A stretch of DNA of 64,000 nt, from the NCBI RefSeq assembly GCF_011058155.1, contig NZ_JAALFC010000017.1:1-64000 (forward strand). Direction: 5' to 3'. The translations under genes and the position numbers were made by a program. How positions within the stretch are numbered: position 1 is the first letter of the stretch; the number at the start of each line of letters is the position of its first letter. The stretch comes from Litoribacterium kuwaitense (lineage in GTDB: Bacteria; Bacillota; Bacilli; Bacillales; DSM-28697). This document shows, piece after piece, positions 1 to 8,699 of this stretch. Below the pieces are notes generated by a model. The model did no database searches. It saw only the letters and a list, made by a program, of their open reading frames with translations, and was not told the DNA's origin.

Positions 1-128
1 TATGTATCGTTCCAACGTGCTAAAAAGTGATTATATACGAAACGAGAACAACCAATCGTCTTTGCGATTAAGATTTCTTGTTCTTTGTTTGGGTAAATAC
101 GAAATTTGTATGCTTTGTTGACCAACAT
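1..128 (-). CDS. tnpB: TnpB (IS200/IS605 accessory RNA-guided nuclease), N-terminus only
   Basis: Forty-two codons are visible before the window edge, starting [20 protein letters not shown]. This is the typical N-terminal helix-turn-helix region of TnpB/OrfB proteins (YKFRIYPN, then an IGCSRFVYN-type segment). The ATG at 128 follows a good ribosome-binding site (GAGGTGAAAAGC) that overlaps the end of the truncated tnpA. TnpB proteins are RNA-guided endonucleases that use an omega RNA from the element's right end. Neither the RuvC catalytic residues nor the right end is in this window, so activity cannot be judged. Confidence 0.8.
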   Translation of the reverse strand, partial: MLVNKAYKFRIYPNKEQEILIAKTIGCSRFVYNHFLARWNDT

Positions 129-139
129 TGCTTTTCACC

Positions 140-268
140 TCACTTTACAAACATATCTTTTGCATAGTCAGACATGTCGTCGTCAAAGACTTTTCTACGG
201 TATTTAACAACGAATACAAGGTGGTAGTACATCAGAAACACTGAATGATTATTACTATCTAATTCCAT
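140..268 (-). pseudogene. tnpA: tnpA, IS200-type Y1 transposase, internally deleted
   Basis: The likely start is the ATG at 268 (MELDSNNHSVFLMYYHLVFV), with AAGGAAGG upstream. The first ~40 residues match IS200-type TnpA, including the HLVFVVKYRRKVFDD segment. The frame then stops after DMFVK, just ahead of tnpB. Intact family members are about 130 residues long, with an HUH (HxH) metal motif and a C-terminal catalytic tyrosine. Both are missing here, so most of the gene was lost by an internal deletion that kept the tnpB ribosome-binding site. This TnpA cannot be catalytically active. Confidence 0.75.
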
Positions 269-413
269 CCAAATATCAGCCTTCCTTTTGTATAAGACTG
301 ATGATATCATAGCACAAAAAAGAAACAACTTTTAGGCTGACGCCTAACCGACATTCATCTCCCACTTACTCATTGGACAACGTCCTAACATTCCTTGAAG
401 TGGGAGTCTTCTG

Positions 414-605
414 TCAGAAAACGATAAAAAAATCGTTGCATCAGCACTCAATAGCTTACACATGAGTTTGCCAGAGCTGAAAGAGTTATTAGCTTCATAC
501 GGCTTAAAAACGGATACGCTCTTATATGTCGGTATTAATGAAAATCGAGAGCTCGAATGGTCTGCCTTGAATGAAATTAATTATACCGACCCTGCTATTC
601 AATAA
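414..605 (+). pseudogene. C-terminal gene remnant cut by the IS element
   Basis: A plus-strand reading frame of about 63 codons opens at the insertion-sequence boundary and ends at the TAA at 603-605. It has no start codon or ribosome-binding site. The peptide (LNSLHMSLPELKELLASYG, then LLYVGINENRELEWSALNEI) reads like real protein with a helix followed by beta strands. I see only a weak resemblance to C-terminal domains of DUF421/YetF-type membrane proteins and do not assign it. It converges with the dehydrogenase gene and overlaps its stop by 7 bases. Confidence 0.5.
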
Positions 606-1558
606 CCTAACTCGACATTGACGAGATTTTTATCTAACGTTCCATTCGACGTAAATGATGACATGTTTTCGTGAAGGATCTTGCATACACGTTCATCGTA
701 ATAGCGTGTAGACCCTGCCGTATGAGGTGTCATGATGACGTTGTCCATTGTCCAAAAAGGATGATCTTCGGGGAGTGGCTCTGGATCAAAAACATCAAGG
801 CCCGCTCCTGCAATCTCTTCATTCTTTAACGCGTCTAAGAGCGCCGCTTGATCGACCGTTTGACCACGGCCAATATTCACAAAGAACGCGCCTGCTTTCA
901 TTTGCTGAAAATGCGCTTTATTAAAAAAGCCAGCTGTCGCTTCGGTCAATGGCAGTGTATTTACGATATAATCCCCTTCGTGTAAAGCTTTTTCCGCTTG
1001 GTCAACAGTAAATATTGTATCGAATCCACTGACTGACTTTCCGCTACGGGATACGCCGACCGTTTTCATTTGAAAGGCTTTACACAATTCTGCAGTGCGT
1101 TGTCCAATAGCGCCTGTCCCGAAAATAACAACTGTGCGATGATGCATTTCATCCCTTAAACCTGCATGATGCCATATGCCTTCTGCCTGCTGGCGAACAT
1201 ACTGTGGGATTTTACGCGTCCAACTGAGCATCATCGCTAAAATGGTTTCTGCAATTGGCAATGCATGAACACCGCTCGCCGTCGTCATTTTAATTCCCTT
1301 AGAAGCAAACGTTTGGATGGGAAGGTTGTCTACACCAGCACTCCACATTTGCAGCCAGTTGATCGAAGTCATTTCACTCACTGCCAACATATCCAATAAT
1401 TCTTTCGTTGGCGCCGCCACAGCAGTCGCTTGATTAATGATTTCTGTATAATCTGGTTCAGGAAGGTCCGCTCTTGTTGTGATGGTCCATGACGGATGTG
1501 TTGTCTTTAGAAGCTGAACAAGCTCTTGTGTCAACTTTTTATCAATAAATAAATGCAA
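599..1558 (-). CDS. D-2-hydroxyacid dehydrogenase family protein
   Basis: The 319-residue protein has the D-isomer-specific 2-hydroxyacid dehydrogenase layout: a split catalytic domain around a Rossmann fold. The nucleotide-binding motif GTGAIGQ lies near residue 147. Catalytic signatures follow: NIGRGQTVD (Arg), AGLDVFDPEP (Glu) and TPHTAG (His). The family reduces 2-keto acids to D-2-hydroxyacids with NAD(P)H; the substrate cannot be read from the sequence. It resembles the glyoxylate/hydroxypyruvate reductase-like branch more than SerA, since there is no ACT domain. It appears to be monocistronic. Confidence 0.88.
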   Translation of the reverse strand: MHLFIDKKLTQELVQLLKTTHPSWTITTRADLPEPDYTEIINQATAVAAPTKELLDMLAVSEMTSINWLQMWSAGVDNLPIQTFASKGIKMTTASGVHALPIAETILAMMLSWTRKIPQYVRQQAEGIWHHAGLRDEMHHRTVVIFGTGAIGQRTAELCKAFQMKTVGVSRSGKSVSGFDTIFTVDQAEKALHEGDYIVNTLPLTEATAGFFNKAHFQQMKAGAFFVNIGRGQTVDQAALLDALKNEEIAGAGLDVFDPEPLPEDHPFWTMDNVIMTPHTAGSTRYYDERVCKILHENMSSFTSNGTLDKNLVNVELGY

Positions 1559-1615
1559 TATTCTTCCCCCTAGAGTAAACGAGCCCTAGCAAGCGCCAGG
1601 GCCAGTGTTTATTTT

Positions 1616-2578
1616 TTATTTAAACAAAACTTCATATGCTTCATAGCCCTCTTCTTTTAAATCCTCTTTAGGAATGAAGCGGAGTGCTGCAGAATTAATG
1701 CAGTATCTCATTCCCCCTGGCCCTGGTCCATCATTAAATACATGCCCTAAATGCGAATCCGCTTCTTCACTTCTCACTTCTGTGCGAATCATGCCGAGAG
1801 ACATATCTTTTCGTTCAATGATTTCTTTTTCATCAATCGGTTTAGTAAAGCTCGGCCAACCACACCCCGCATCATATTGATCCTTTGAACTAAACAAAGG
1901 CTTTCCTGACACAATATCGACGTAAATGCCTTCTGCCGTATTATCATAATATTCGTTACGAAAGGGCGGCTCAGTGGCATCTTCTTGAGTGACGGCGTAC
2001 TGCATATCCGTTAAACGTTTTTTTAACTCTTCTTTAGCCGGCTTTTCCGTTTTCCAGTGCTTCTGTATAAAATCCGCTCGGCCAGAACCTTGACGGTATC
2101 TTTCGTAATGAGCTGGATTTTTCTTGTAATAATCTTGATGGTAAGCTTCAGCGGGATAAAAAGGTTTTGCTGGTAAAATATCTGTCACGATAGGCTTGGA
2201 GAATTTTCCACTTTGATCTAATGCCTTTTTTGATTCCTCAGCGTCTTTCTTTTGTTTTTCATTATGGTAAAATATCGCTGTTTTATAAGATTCTCCACGA
2301 TCATGAAATTGTCCTCCAGAGTCAGTCGGATCAATTTGATGCCAAAAAACGCCTAGCAACTGTTCATAGGAAAAGACATTGGGATCAAATGTAATCTGAA
2401 CAGCCTCCACATGTCCCGTTTGATTTGTACATACCTCCTCGTATGTCGGATTTTCTGTGTGGCCGCCTGTATATCCGGAAATAACTTCTTTAATTCCTGG
2501 CTCTTGATCAAAAGGCTTCACCATGCACCAAAAACAGCCTCCTGCAAACGTCGCTTTTTCCAAATGATCTTCGGACAT
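1616..2578 (-). CDS. msrAB: Peptide methionine sulfoxide reductase MsrA/MsrB fusion
   Basis: This is a bifunctional repair enzyme of 320 residues. The N-terminal MsrA domain carries the catalytic GCFWC motif (Cys15 and Cys18) and reduces the S-epimer of methionine sulfoxide. The C-terminal MsrB domain, from about residue 180, carries CGWPSF and ends in the [11 protein letters not shown] block with the catalytic Cys for the R-epimer. The start is the ATG at 2578: an ATG at 2596 also opens the frame, but AAGGAGGAAT lies between the two and is correctly spaced only for the inner one. The MsrB half lacks one of the two CXXC zinc pairs seen in zinc-binding family members. No signal peptide is visible, so it acts in the cytoplasm. 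Confidence 0.93.
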   Translation of the reverse strand: MSEDHLEKATFAGGCFWCMVKPFDQEPGIKEVISGYTGGHTENPTYEEVCTNQTGHVEAVQITFDPNVFSYEQLLGVFWHQIDPTDSGGQFHDRGESYKTAIFYHNEKQKKDAEESKKALDQSGKFSKPIVTDILPAKPFYPAEAYHQDYYKKNPAHYERYRQGSGRADFIQKHWKTEKPAKEELKKRLTDMQYAVTQEDATEPPFRNEYYDNTAEGIYVDIVSGKPLFSSKDQYDAGCGWPSFTKPIDEKEIIERKDMSLGMIRTEVRSEEADSHLGHVFNDGPGPGGMRYCINSAALRFIPKEDLKEEGYEAYEVLFK

Positions 2579-2674
2579 CCAATATTCCTCCTTCAATGCG
2601 CTTATGTATTTACCATACCCTGTTCATCCCATTTTTAGCGAACATCCTGCTTACATTTTAAAAAATTATCAACG

Positions 2675-2720
2675 AAAAAACGACTTCAGCTATTGCTTTT
2701 TCGAGCAGTAACTAAGTCGT
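2675..2720 (-). terminator. Rho-independent terminator
   Basis: The arms acgactt...aagtcgt and agctattgct/agcagtaact pair around a short loop. On the minus strand the stem is followed by six T residues. It ends the DUF2334-GNAT transcription unit. Confidence 0.8.
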
Positions 2721-2734
2721 CTTTCTCAAGATTC

Positions 2735-3176
2735 TTATTCAGAAGCCGTTAACCTTTTGAATAGACGATAATAGTCGTGACCTTCAGGATAATTGTCCAG
2801 CTTTCCTAACACTTCATAACCACGCCTTTGATAAAAATCGGGTGCTTGAACGTTTCTAAAAGGATCAGGTTGCACCCTTTTTTGAGCGCCGTTTGTTCAG
2901 CGAGCTTCATTAATGCTTTTCCTTGTCCTTGGCCTCGAATCATCAACCCATTGAGTATTAATAGTGAATAATTTCCAATTCTTTACAATTGATATAAGCT
3001 AAAATGCCACCAACAATGGCTTTTTGTTCATCCCGTAAGATGATACCAATTTTTTCTTCATCTGAATACGAGACATATTTCTTATTAAATTGAATTAGCT
3101 TCTCGCGTACGAATGCAGCATCCTCGTGATTCAGTCCGACTGATGCTGTAAATGACTTATTCTTTTTCTCTTTCAG
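2735..3176 (-). pseudogene. GNAT acetyltransferase, two frameshifts as read
   Basis: Three consecutive reading frames together give one GNAT-type N-acetyltransferase of about 147 residues. The first part runs from KEKKNKSFTASVGL to KELEIIHY. A second frame carries the acetyl-CoA-binding segment IRGQGQGKALMKLAEQTALK. A third frame holds QAPDFYQRRGYEVLGKLDN and the C-terminus. One missing base near 2965 and another near 2855 would reconnect them. No ATG is present; a CTG at 3176 sits 8 bases after AAGGT. The gene directly follows the DUF2334 gene and was probably cotranscribed with it. It may be a true pseudogene or another case of the one-base errors seen in this window. Confidence 0.75.
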
Positions 3177-3187
3177 ATGACTTTACC

Positions 3188-4854
3188 TTATGAGCGTTCC
3201 CGTTCTCTCTTCTTCTTAAGAATTAGTGAAAAAGCGATGAGAAGCGTTATGAGAACGACTGGAACACCCCATTTAATGAGATTTGTACAAAAATAGCCTG
3301 TTCATAATCCCCTGTAATCCATTCTTTTTCGATATCAATTTCCCCTGCTTTTGACTCAATCGCAACGCCCTCTACATGCACGCTGTTCTCTTCAGCCTTT
3401 AAGTCAAGCCACTCAGCGTTTTCAATGCTTTCCAAGTGAGTGACGACTTCTTTTAAACTATCCAAACCTAAATAAGGATGATAAAAACCGGCAATGTAAG
3501 ACTTCGTTAATTTTTGCTGATCAATGATGTTCTGCACCATCTGCTCTTGTGAAGCTTCCTTATTGCTTTCTTCAATATGCCCGATCGTCTCAGGGTACAG
3601 TGTCATACCGTGCAAAAATGACGGCTTACTTTTGGAGCTAGGCGCATAAGCACCTTTCCACGTAACGTCCGTTAATTGCAGACGACCGACATAGGTAGAA
3701 AAATGGTCCGCTAACACTTCATATCCTTGCTGGGACATCGTATAATGCGGCGCTTCAAACGCCAGTGGATAAAGATCATGGGCAACGAGCTCCTTGACAC
3801 CATTCGTAATGGCATCAATCGTGTAGGTTCGTTCAAACGCCCTGCCTTCTTCAATAAACGCCTGATATTCTTTTTCTGAAGTAAAGTCCTCTTTCAGCAG
3901 AATCGGATCTTCTTGACCTTGATAAATTGGACGGTCATTTTCTACATCCCAAAATTCAAAGCCTTCGCCAGTCTCTGACGTCCGATATTGGTGTCTGTAT
4001 CCGTGTAAAACAATACTTGCACCGTTTCTTTGCATATATTGCAGTGTATCTACTAGACGAGTGGCATCCGAAAAATGAAAGGTATTTTCCCCATCGACAT
4101 AAACTGGAATGACGGCAACCATGTAAGGAATATCCTTGTCCTTCAGATAATCAGCCACTGCCCTTAGCTGATGTGGATCGACCCGCGGATGAATGTCCTC
4201 AAGGCGCAAGTAACGGACCTTTTTTCCTTCGGTGTCATTATAAAAGGTATTTAGAAATTCGCCGACACCCTTTCCAAATGGGTCAAACAAGGTCTGCCCG
4301 GCAAAGTAGTAGTGCTTCCCTGAACCTACGAGCATTGGGATGTCTTTCTCTTCATCATGAATGCCCTGTATAAACACCGTTGCTTGCGATTGCACATCTA
4401 ATTGAAAGATAATCCGATCTTCTTGCATCGTGAATACATGGTCGGTTTGTGGCAGTTGAAATCCACTAACTAATGTTTCCCCACTCACAGCAAAGAACGA
4501 AAATGACTCATTAAGCTGCTCGTAATTATGACCGAGGGCAAAGAAAGCGCCTTGATAATTTTCAGCAGCTCGTACGACATTCTCGGGCAATTTCTTTTCA
4601 GAAACCCCATAATAAATCACGTGAGTATATTCATTCCATTCGTCTGTCTGGAAATCTTCAGCGGCTCGGACAGTCATATCCGTCGAAAACTGTCCAATCA
4701 ATGTGTCTAATATGCGAACTTCCTTCATCTCTTTTTCCGTATTCACACTGTATAATAGTAATGTATTCGCTTCGTCTGATGAAGCATTTCCTATCGTAGG
4801 TATATTTATGATCACACTGATCGTGATCATAAGGCTGACTAGCCATTTCAACAT
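3188..4854 (-). CDS. DUF2334 exported polysaccharide-deacetylase-like protein, frameshifted near the C-terminus
   Basis: As read, the frame runs from 4854 to a stop at 3247 (535 residues). It has a signal peptide (LKWLVSLMITISVIINIPT), a long extracytoplasmic region, and a DUF2334 domain marked by RYLRLEDIHPRVDP, HGYRHQY and EAPHYTMS. That domain has the NodB-like deacetylase fold. The start is the ATG at 4854, 8 bases after GGAGG; the ATG at 4869 overlaps that site. In the next frame, 3190-3288 encodes a perfect membrane anchor (LIKWGVPVVLITLLIAFSLI, then a Lys/Arg-rich tail). Adding one T in the T5 run at 3289-3293 joins the two. The intended protein is therefore an N- and C-anchored surface protein of about 555 residues. 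Its substrate is unknown. Confidence 0.8.
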
Positions 4855-4869
4855 GATATACGCCTCCAA

Positions 4870-5434
4870 GACGATTTCATGTCTTTATTTTACATAAAAT
4901 ACGCACAAAGTACTAGGACTAAAGATTTTATTTTGTTACCATATTTTTTAGGTAGACAATGGGTTTCAGTTTAATTTAATATCATTTCAAATCATCTGTT
5001 CAACATGCAAACAAATTTACTTACCTTACATGATCATAAAACTCGCAGAAACTAAAAATTGTCTACTGAAGCGTTGAGCTACGGGCCGTTTGAGATATTA
5101 TTTGACAACACAAAAAGACACAAGTGGAATGGAAAACTTGTGCCTATTTGCTTTATATTATGACGAAACCATAACATTTCCATCCGATAAAGCATAACAT
5201 TTCCAAGCCGTTCGAAGGATTTTTATCGGATCCTGCTCCCTATCTGTCATTTGGTCAATTTATCCTAAAAATAGAAAAAGTCTAAACTGCAGTAAAAATG
5301 ACCTTTTCCTTAACTATGGAAGTATTCTTCGATTTATCAAAAGGGAAATACTACCCCAACAAGAGCAATTCAGATGAGTGAACGTATATTTTTTATACAT
5401 AATTACACTATACAAGCATAAAAGTTCCTAAAAA
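4870..5434. other. Intergenic region without a recognisable gene
   Basis: I see no coding region in these 565 bases. There is a small hairpin, cacaagt/acttgtg, near 5118-5140, and the string cataacatttcca occurs twice within 40 bases near 5165-5215. The stretch is A/T-rich. It separates the DUF2334 promoter side from the intron remnant. Confidence 0.5.
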
Positions 5435-5775
5435 TCGAGTAGGAGGGAGTGACTCACTCCCGTCCTCTCACACCACCCCGTATACCGTTCGGTACGGGGC
5501 GGTTCAATTAAGATAATTGACGCAAAGTTTCATAACGATTTTGCAGATTTTTGAGACCTCGGTTACTCCAGTAGGAGTTGCCGAGGTTTCTGTCTAGTAT
5601 GGGGCTTTTGGAAGTGCGCCAATAGCCTTTACGGCTATTCGCCCATTCCCAAGCTTGATTTCGTGAAGTACCCAGTTTGGTAAGATTCCTAAACTTCGTT
5701 TTAAGCTTCTTCCAGTTCTTCCACAGACACATTCGTAATCGTCTTCTAATCCAGCTATCCAATTGTTTAAAGATG
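5435..5775 (-). pseudogene. ltrA: Group II intron 3' remnant with LtrA-type maturase C-terminus
   Basis: The frame 5508-5775 encodes only the last ~88 residues of a group II intron reverse transcriptase/maturase. QLDSWIRRRLRM, AWEWANSRKGYWRTSKSPIL and the closing ETLRQLS are typical of the GIIM/maturase C-terminus. Just downstream (5472-5505, minus strand) is a domain V-like hairpin beginning GAACCGCCCCGTA with the bulge and tetraloop arrangement of that domain. A domain VI-like stem with gggagtgactcactccc follows (5443-5467), and the intron 3' end lies near 5435. The reverse transcriptase catalytic domain and the 5' ribozyme are absent, so it is an immobile fossil. Confidence 0.85.
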
Positions 5776-5798
5776 GAAAGTGTCGAAAACCACTTTAT

Positions 5799-6608
5799 TC
5801 ATAATGATTCCGTTGATTCATTTCTTTCTTCAGTGCTTAAGGCATATGGCAAGCAAAGCGGCTGGCCATTTCTTGGATCATAAATAATATCGCTTTTTAT
5901 ACCGAATATATTTTCCAACACATTCTGTGTCATGACTTCTTTAGGTGTGCCTGTTTTTACGACATGACCGTCCTTTATGCCGATGATATGATGAGCATAT
6001 CGGCTGGCGTGGTTTAAATCATGAACAACCATGACAACCGTCCGCTTTTCCTCTCGATGCATCTTTTGAAGTACATTTAACACTTCAAGCTGATGAGCCA
6101 TGTCTAAAAAGGTCGTCGGTTCGTCTAAAAAAAGAACTTCGGTATCTTGGGCAAGTGCCATCGCAATCCAAGCGCGCTGCCTCTGGCCGCCTGAAAGTTG
6201 ATCAATAGGCCGCAATGCAAAATCATACATCCCTGTCATCTCAATCGCCCAATGAATCATTTTTTTATCGCCTTTCGTTAGTGAACCAAACCCATTTTGA
6301 TGAGGTGCACGCCCGTAAGTGACAAGCTCCGCAACTGTGAGACCTTCTGGTGCAATTGGGTTTTGCGGCAGAATTGCGAGTGTTTTAGCCACCTCTTTGG
6401 TTGACTGTTTATATATTTGCTTCCCGTCTAGATAGACATGACCACTTTTTGGCTTTAACAATCGCGCCATGGCTTTTAAGATCGTCGATTTCCCTGAACC
6501 ATTCGCTCCGACAAGCGCAGTCATTTTTCCCCTCGGAATGGAAATATCCAGGCCTTTTACAATAATTTTTTCATGATAGCCAATAGACAAGGCTTCGGTT
6601 TTTAACAC
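5799..6608 (-). CDS. Iron-siderophore ABC transporter, ATP-binding protein
   Basis: This FecE/FhuC-type ATPase has 269 residues. Walker A is GANGSGKST (about residue 34), the Q-loop lies in LPQNP, the ABC signature is LSGGQRQRAW, Walker B is VLFLDEPTTFLD, and the switch His is in VVHDLNHA. The start is a GTG at 6608 after GAGGGGGA. It is the last gene of the importer operon, 27 bases after the binding-protein gene. It powers uptake of a ferric siderophore through the two FecCD permeases encoded upstream. Confidence 0.93.
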   Translation of the reverse strand: MLKTEALSIGYHEKIIVKGLDISIPRGKMTALVGANGSGKSTILKAMARLLKPKSGHVYLDGKQIYKQSTKEVAKTLAILPQNPIAPEGLTVAELVTYGRAPHQNGFGSLTKGDKKMIHWAIEMTGMYDFALRPIDQLSGGQRQRAWIAMALAQDTEVLFLDEPTTFLDMAHQLEVLNVLQKMHREEKRTVVMVVHDLNHASRYAHHIIGIKDGHVVKTGTPKEVMTQNVLENIFGIKSDIIYDPRNGQPLCLPYALSTEERNESTESL

Positions 6609-6635
6609 GCTATTTCCCCCTCGTTTGTAACACCA

Positions 6636-7646
6636 TTACTCACCTAAATGCTCAATAATGGCTTCGACTCCAGCTACTTGTCCTAGGAAGAAAGTGTCAC
6701 CCACAAGCGTATCAACGACATACACTTGATGATTTTCAACCGCATTCAATCCTTGCCACACTGGGTTTTCCTGCCACACGTTAATTAAACCCAGCTTATC
6801 TTCAGCATTCATTTTACGCCGATTTTCTGCAATAAATATATGATCTGGAGCAAGTGTAGTTAATGCTTCAATACCGATTCGTCCATTTTCTGCTCTCGGT
6901 AGACCTTCTGGTGCAGTTAACCCAATTTCTTCATAATAGACAGGAAACTCATCAGGATGCATAACCGTAAAGTCTTTACCATTTGAAATCAAAAATAGCA
7001 CTGTGTCGTTTGAATGAGCTTCTGCTACAGATTTGGCTTGCGTCACTTTTTGATCAAACGTAGCAAGAATTTCTTCTGCTTTTTCTTCTTTCCCTACAAG
7101 TTCAGCAACTTGTTGCAGTCGAGAGCGAACGCCGCTTGAAAAATCAATGACAGCCGTAGGAGCGATCGCTTCGAAAGTATCATATTTTTCTACCTTTCTA
7201 CTTTCACTACTCATCAGCATGACGTCCGGAGCCTTAGCAACAATGGTTTCCATGTTTACTTTTCCACCTAAATCTGTGATGTCTTTTCCTTCAGCATATT
7301 CAGCAAAAATTTCCGATCGCTGTTTCGTACTTACTCCCTCTGACACAATGGGCGTTTCATCCAATGCCAGTAAGTAATCCGTAATCATAATATCAACACT
7401 GGCAATACGTTGTGGCTTTTCTTCCAAGGTTAATTCACCTTTTACATGCGAAATGGTTCTTGGAAAGGCTGATTTATTTTCATCCGAAGACTTCTCATCA
7501 CTGTCGCCAGCGTTAACATTCTCTTGATCAGCCGCTACGTTTTCTTCATTCATAGATTCACCTGCGACTGCTTGAGGATCATTGCTTCCACATCCGGTGA
7601 GCAAGCCTATTGCAACAATCAAAATAAACCATATTTTTTCTTTCAT
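6636..7646 (-). CDS. Ferric siderophore-binding lipoprotein
   Basis: The 336-residue protein begins with a lipoprotein signal, MKEKIWFILIVAIGLLTGCG, with the lipobox Cys at residue 19. An acidic linker (NEENVAADQENVNAGDSDEK) follows, then a TroA/FecB-type helical-backbone binding domain starting around PRTISHVKGELTLEEKPQRI. The family captures ferric or heme-like iron chelates outside the membrane and delivers them to FecCD permeases. It sits between permease and ATPase genes. The particular siderophore cannot be told from the sequence. Confidence 0.92.
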   Translation of the reverse strand: MKEKIWFILIVAIGLLTGCGSNDPQAVAGESMNEENVAADQENVNAGDSDEKSSDENKSAFPRTISHVKGELTLEEKPQRIASVDIMITDYLLALDETPIVSEGVSTKQRSEIFAEYAEGKDITDLGGKVNMETIVAKAPDVMLMSSESRKVEKYDTFEAIAPTAVIDFSSGVRSRLQQVAELVGKEEKAEEILATFDQKVTQAKSVAEAHSNDTVLFLISNGKDFTVMHPDEFPVYYEEIGLTAPEGLPRAENGRIGIEALTTLAPDHIFIAENRRKMNAEDKLGLINVWQENPVWQGLNAVENHQVYVVDTLVGDTFFLGQVAGVEAIIEHLGE

Positions 7647-7670
7647 GTAAAATTACCCCACTTTATATTT

Positions 7671-8699
7671 TTATCTTGTTCGCATTAACAAAAATAGAAA
7701 ATATGGTGCACCTAACATCGAAATCACCACACCCACGGGGATTTCTGTATTCTCCATCACCGTCCGCGCGATCGTATCTGACGTTAAAACAATAAGTGCA
7801 CCGACACAAGCTGTTAAAGGTAACATGCCTTGATGCTGTGGACCGACCATGCGCCTGGCAATATGAGGACCTAAGAGCCCAATAAAGCCAATTCCACCCC
7901 CAATTGCGACACTTGCCGCTGCAAGTCCCACGGCAGCTCCGAGCAAAACCAGCCGCTCTTTTTCAATCCGTACCCCAAGACTGCTTGCCGTATGCTCGTG
8001 CAAGTTCAACAAATTTAATGTCTGAGACTTGAAATAAACATATGGCAGCAAGATGACGAGCCACGGAAGCAACGCAAGGACAAATGTCCAATTGGAACCC
8101 CATAGATCCCCCATTTGCCAAGTAACAACAAATTCTAGATTTCTCGGATCAAGTTTCAGAGTAAGGATAATAGTAATCGCACTGATACCCGCAGCCACTG
8201 CGATCCCGACTAACAGCAATCGGGTCGGCGCAATTCCCCGCGACTTTTTATAACTTAACAAGTATATTAATAGTGCAGTACAGCCAGCGCCGACAAGTGC
8301 AAGAAACGGCATCAGAAAAATGGATTGCTGGGAAGGAGAACCGACTAAAGCCACATAAAGTAATACCGCTAACCCTGCGCCTGCATTAATGCCAAGAATA
8401 CCCGGATCTGATAAATCATTTCTGGATATTCCTTGCAGAATCGCTCCTGAGACCGCAAGTCCTGCACCAACTAGAACAGCAATCACCATACGTGGAAGCC
8501 TTAATTTAAATAAAACGAGCCCTTGTTGCTCTGTTCCTTCGCCCATCAATGTGTTCGCGACGTCAAGTGGAGATAGCTGAAATGTTCCAGAGTTTAAGCT
8601 AATGACGAATGATAGGATTACTAGCAGAAAAACGATAATCGTTACTTTCAAACTATATAATCGACGTTTATTTTGGAAAAGATCCTGTGCTTCTTTCAT
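7671..8699 (-). CDS. FecCD-family siderophore ABC transporter permease (second)
   Basis: The 342-residue polytopic protein has about ten hydrophobic segments and the family's conserved stretches: RLPRMVIAVLVGAGLAVSGA near residue 68, NDLSDPGILGINAGAG, and the coupling region GGGIGFIGLLGPHIARRMVG. It starts at 8699 with a 1-base overlap with the stop of the upstream permease, so the two are translationally coupled and probably form a heterodimeric channel. Confidence 0.93.
   Translation of the reverse strand: MKEAQDLFQNKRRLYSLKVTIIVFLLVILSFVISLNSGTFQLSPLDVANTLMGEGTEQQGLVLFKLRLPRMVIAVLVGAGLAVSGAILQGISRNDLSDPGILGINAGAGLAVLLYVALVGSPSQQSIFLMPFLALVGAGCTALLIYLLSYKKSRGIAPTRLLLVGIAVAAGISAITIILTLKLDPRNLEFVVTWQMGDLWGSNWTFVLALLPWLVILLPYVYFKSQTLNLLNLHEHTASSLGVRIEKERLVLLGAAVGLAAASVAIGGGIGFIGLLGPHIARRMVGPQHQGMLPLTACVGALIVLTSDTIARTVMENTEIPVGVVISMLGAPYFLFLLMRTR

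Larger units (their letters stand above)
1..412 (-). mobile_element. IS200/IS605-family element, left end
   Basis: The element reads leftward and leaves the window, so only its left end, a damaged tnpA and the first codons of tnpB are visible. The left-end region carries the palindromes expected of this family. An outer stem pairs tcccactt (360-367) with aagtggga (398-405), with a nested ggac/gtcc arm inside it. A separate perfect 6-bp stem, ttaggc/gcctaa (332-347), lies just ahead of tnpA. Family members use end hairpins as single-strand transposition sites and often have an anti-readthrough hairpin ahead of tnpA. The exact outer boundary near 412 is estimated from the hairpin. Confidence 0.75.
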
